Assembly: GCA_050331715.1 (NCBI GenBank) | Contig: JBHJGO010000151.1 | Location: 1 to 34,819, forward strand | Reading direction: 5' to 3' | Source of the DNA: JBHJGO01 sp050331715 | GTDB lineage: Bacteria > Cyanobacteriota > Cyanobacteriia > Cyanobacteriales > Microcoleaceae | DNA: 34,819 nucleotides | Shown here: positions 33,664-34,819 of the stretch, one piece after another | Numbering within the stretch: position 1 is the stretch's first letter | Layout of the letters: every line of letters starts with the position of its first letter | The notes under the pieces: model-generated | Databases searched by the model: none | What the model was told of the DNA's origin: nothing | What the model saw: only the letters and a program-made list of their open reading frames with translations | Position numbers and translations under genes: made by a program

Positions 33664-34785
33664 GTGTTGAATCACGACGAGCTGTACAGTGAAGCAAATG
33701 CCCTGCACCAGGCTGGGCAGCTTGACCCGGCGGTAGAAAAATATCGTCAGTTGCTCCAGGAAAATCCAGAGAATGCGGCGGCCTGGTGTCGCCTCGGTCA
33801 AATCTATCTGATGCAGGAGCAGCCCGAAGAGGCCCAGGAAGCGTTTGAACAATCATTAGATCTTGATCCAAGTTCTGTTGTTGCTTGCTATTTCCTGGGT
33901 TTGGCACTTGAAAAAACTGGCTATCTTCAGCAGGCGATTCAAGCCTACACCGATGCAATTACACAGAATCTAGCACACACCAGCATTCAGAACACAAGTC
34001 AATCGACTGAACAAAAGCAAGCCATTCTCTCTGCCTACAATCAGCGGGGAGGTCTGTTTCTGGAACTTGGAGACCTTGACTCGGCCATGCTGGATTATCA
34101 GACAGCCATTCAACTGGATTCAACTGAGTCTGTCAGTTACCTCAATTTGGGAAATCTACACTTGAGCTGTCTCCAGTTACAGAATTATCGAACCGAAACA
34201 GAGGGTATTTCCAACGCGATCAAGACCTATCAAAGGGGCCTATCTCTGAATCCCAACCATCCTGATCTGCTCTATCAACTCGGAATTGCATTTACTGTTG
34301 ATCAAGATGAATTACAAGCTAATTTTTCTTTGGGCTCAGCAGCCTATTATCGTGGGCAATATTCAGTAGCTATCGAACATTATCGAAGAACTCTAGATCG
34401 AAAAATCCTAGCAACATGCCTTGCTACTCGTGAAGTCTATTCAAATCTGGCCGATTGCTACGAGAAACTGGAGCAGTATGATCTGGCGATTCAGGTCTAT
34501 CAAGCCGGACTAGAACATTATCCAGAAGCGATTGAACTCTATGAATGTTGGATACTGGGCCTGCAGTCTAGGGGAAATATTCAGGCAGCAACCGCAGTAG
34601 CCGAGCAAGCAATCCAAAAATTTCCTGACAATATTTCATTGCAGCTAATCAACCAAAGATTACTACCCGTTCTGTACGAAACAGTTGAAGAGATCCGATT
34701 TTACCGCAATCGATTTTCTCAAAGGCTAGAAGCGTTACTGAAAAGATTTAAGATAAATCCTGAAAAATTTAGTCGAGATATCTAA
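33664..34785 (+). CDS. Tetratricopeptide-repeat protein
   Basis: 373 residues. The frame opens just after an in-frame TAG at 33637, and the only good initiators are the GTG at 33664 and the TTG right after it, with no clear ribosome-binding site. Seven or eight TPR-like helical pairs cover the chain, for example AVEKYRQLLQENPENAAAWCRLGQIYLMQEQPEEA (about 18-52), LGLALEKTGYLQQAIQAYTDAI (about 78-100) and YSNLADCYEKLEQYDLAIQVYQAGLEHYPEA. The C-terminal 35 residues are basic and helical. TPR proteins are scaffolds; the partner is unknown. No signal peptide or membrane segment. It may not belong functionally to the ndh genes, from which it is divergent. Confidence 0.8.
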   Translation: MLNHDELYSEANALHQAGQLDPAVEKYRQLLQENPENAAAWCRLGQIYLMQEQPEEAQEAFEQSLDLDPSSVVACYFLGLALEKTGYLQQAIQAYTDAITQNLAHTSIQNTSQSTEQKQAILSAYNQRGGLFLELGDLDSAMLDYQTAIQLDSTESVSYLNLGNLHLSCLQLQNYRTETEGISNAIKTYQRGLSLNPNHPDLLYQLGIAFTVDQDELQANFSLGSAAYYRGQYSVAIEHYRRTLDRKILATCLATREVYSNLADCYEKLEQYDLAIQVYQAGLEHYPEAIELYECWILGLQSRGNIQAATAVAEQAIQKFPDNISLQLINQRLLPVLYETVEEIRFYRNRFSQRLEALLKRFKINPEKFSRDI

Positions 34786-34819
34786 AGGGCAGACTTGACA
34801 GGAACGAATTTCTACTTGC

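Overview
The window is chromosomal DNA from a cyanobacterium. The evidence is a phycobiliprotein lyase (CpcS type) next to an NblA phycobilisome-degradation protein, the plastoquinone-reducing NDH-1 subunits NdhF1 and NdhD1, a SpkB-type Ser/Thr kinase ending in pentapeptide repeats, a NatFGH-type amino-acid transporter, and at least seven copies of the HIP1 octamer GCGATCGC. It cannot be placed to genus from the sequence alone. There is no prophage, CRISPR array, insertion sequence, rRNA or recognisable tRNA gene. Most of it is ordinary core genome with compact intergenic regions.

Layout. 1-3395 (minus): an orphan alpha-glucoside/glucosylglycerol-type binding lipoprotein, a glycine-zipper exported protein, an M23 peptidase, and the start of an SdpI-like membrane protein that runs off the left edge. 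3396-3804: an untranslated stretch holding two tandem copies of an intrinsic terminator. 3805-7460 (minus): natF-natG-natH with a palindromic element after natF and no ATPase gene. 7649-7879: a small conserved-looking protein, followed by a MITE-like inverted-repeat element. 8359-9276 (minus): an agmatinase-family gene broken by one amber codon. 9400-10419: cpcS and nblA, divergent. 10528-11505: an MsrP-like molybdoenzyme. 11570-13795 (minus): an orphan TAXI binding protein and a beta-hydroxyacid dehydrogenase. 13858-15573 (minus): the kinase. 15858-18314: pheT, convergent with rtcB (18311-19492, minus), the two stop codons overlapping. 19783-21006 (minus): a U32-like protein. 21148-22446: hemL. 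22467-27818 (minus): a giant DUF4347/lectin/Ig-repeat/RTX adhesin whose reading frame is cut by one TAA in its Pro-Glu linker. 28072-28815: an unknown protein with an internal duplication. 28848-29410 (minus): a Uma2 pseudogene with two lesions. 29580-33422 (minus): ndhF1-ndhD1. 33664-34785: a TPR protein.

Several genes serve the photosynthetic apparatus: hemL makes 5-aminolevulinate for chlorophyll and bilins, cpcS attaches bilins to phycobiliproteins, nblA directs phycobilisome breakdown, and NdhF1/NdhD1 are proton-pumping subunits of NDH-1. The amino-acid and sugar binding proteins suggest scavenging or osmolyte recovery.

The most notable signal is a set of single-base disruptions in otherwise well-preserved frames: the speB amber codon, the adhesin ochre codon, the uma2 opal codon plus frameshift, and an 11-A tract that fuses the M23 and SdpI frames. 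They could be genuine decay, programmed events (slippage or readthrough) or assembly errors. I did not find a clearly new multi-gene system. The strongest candidates for something undescribed are the A-tract junction, the split adhesin and the paired terminators.
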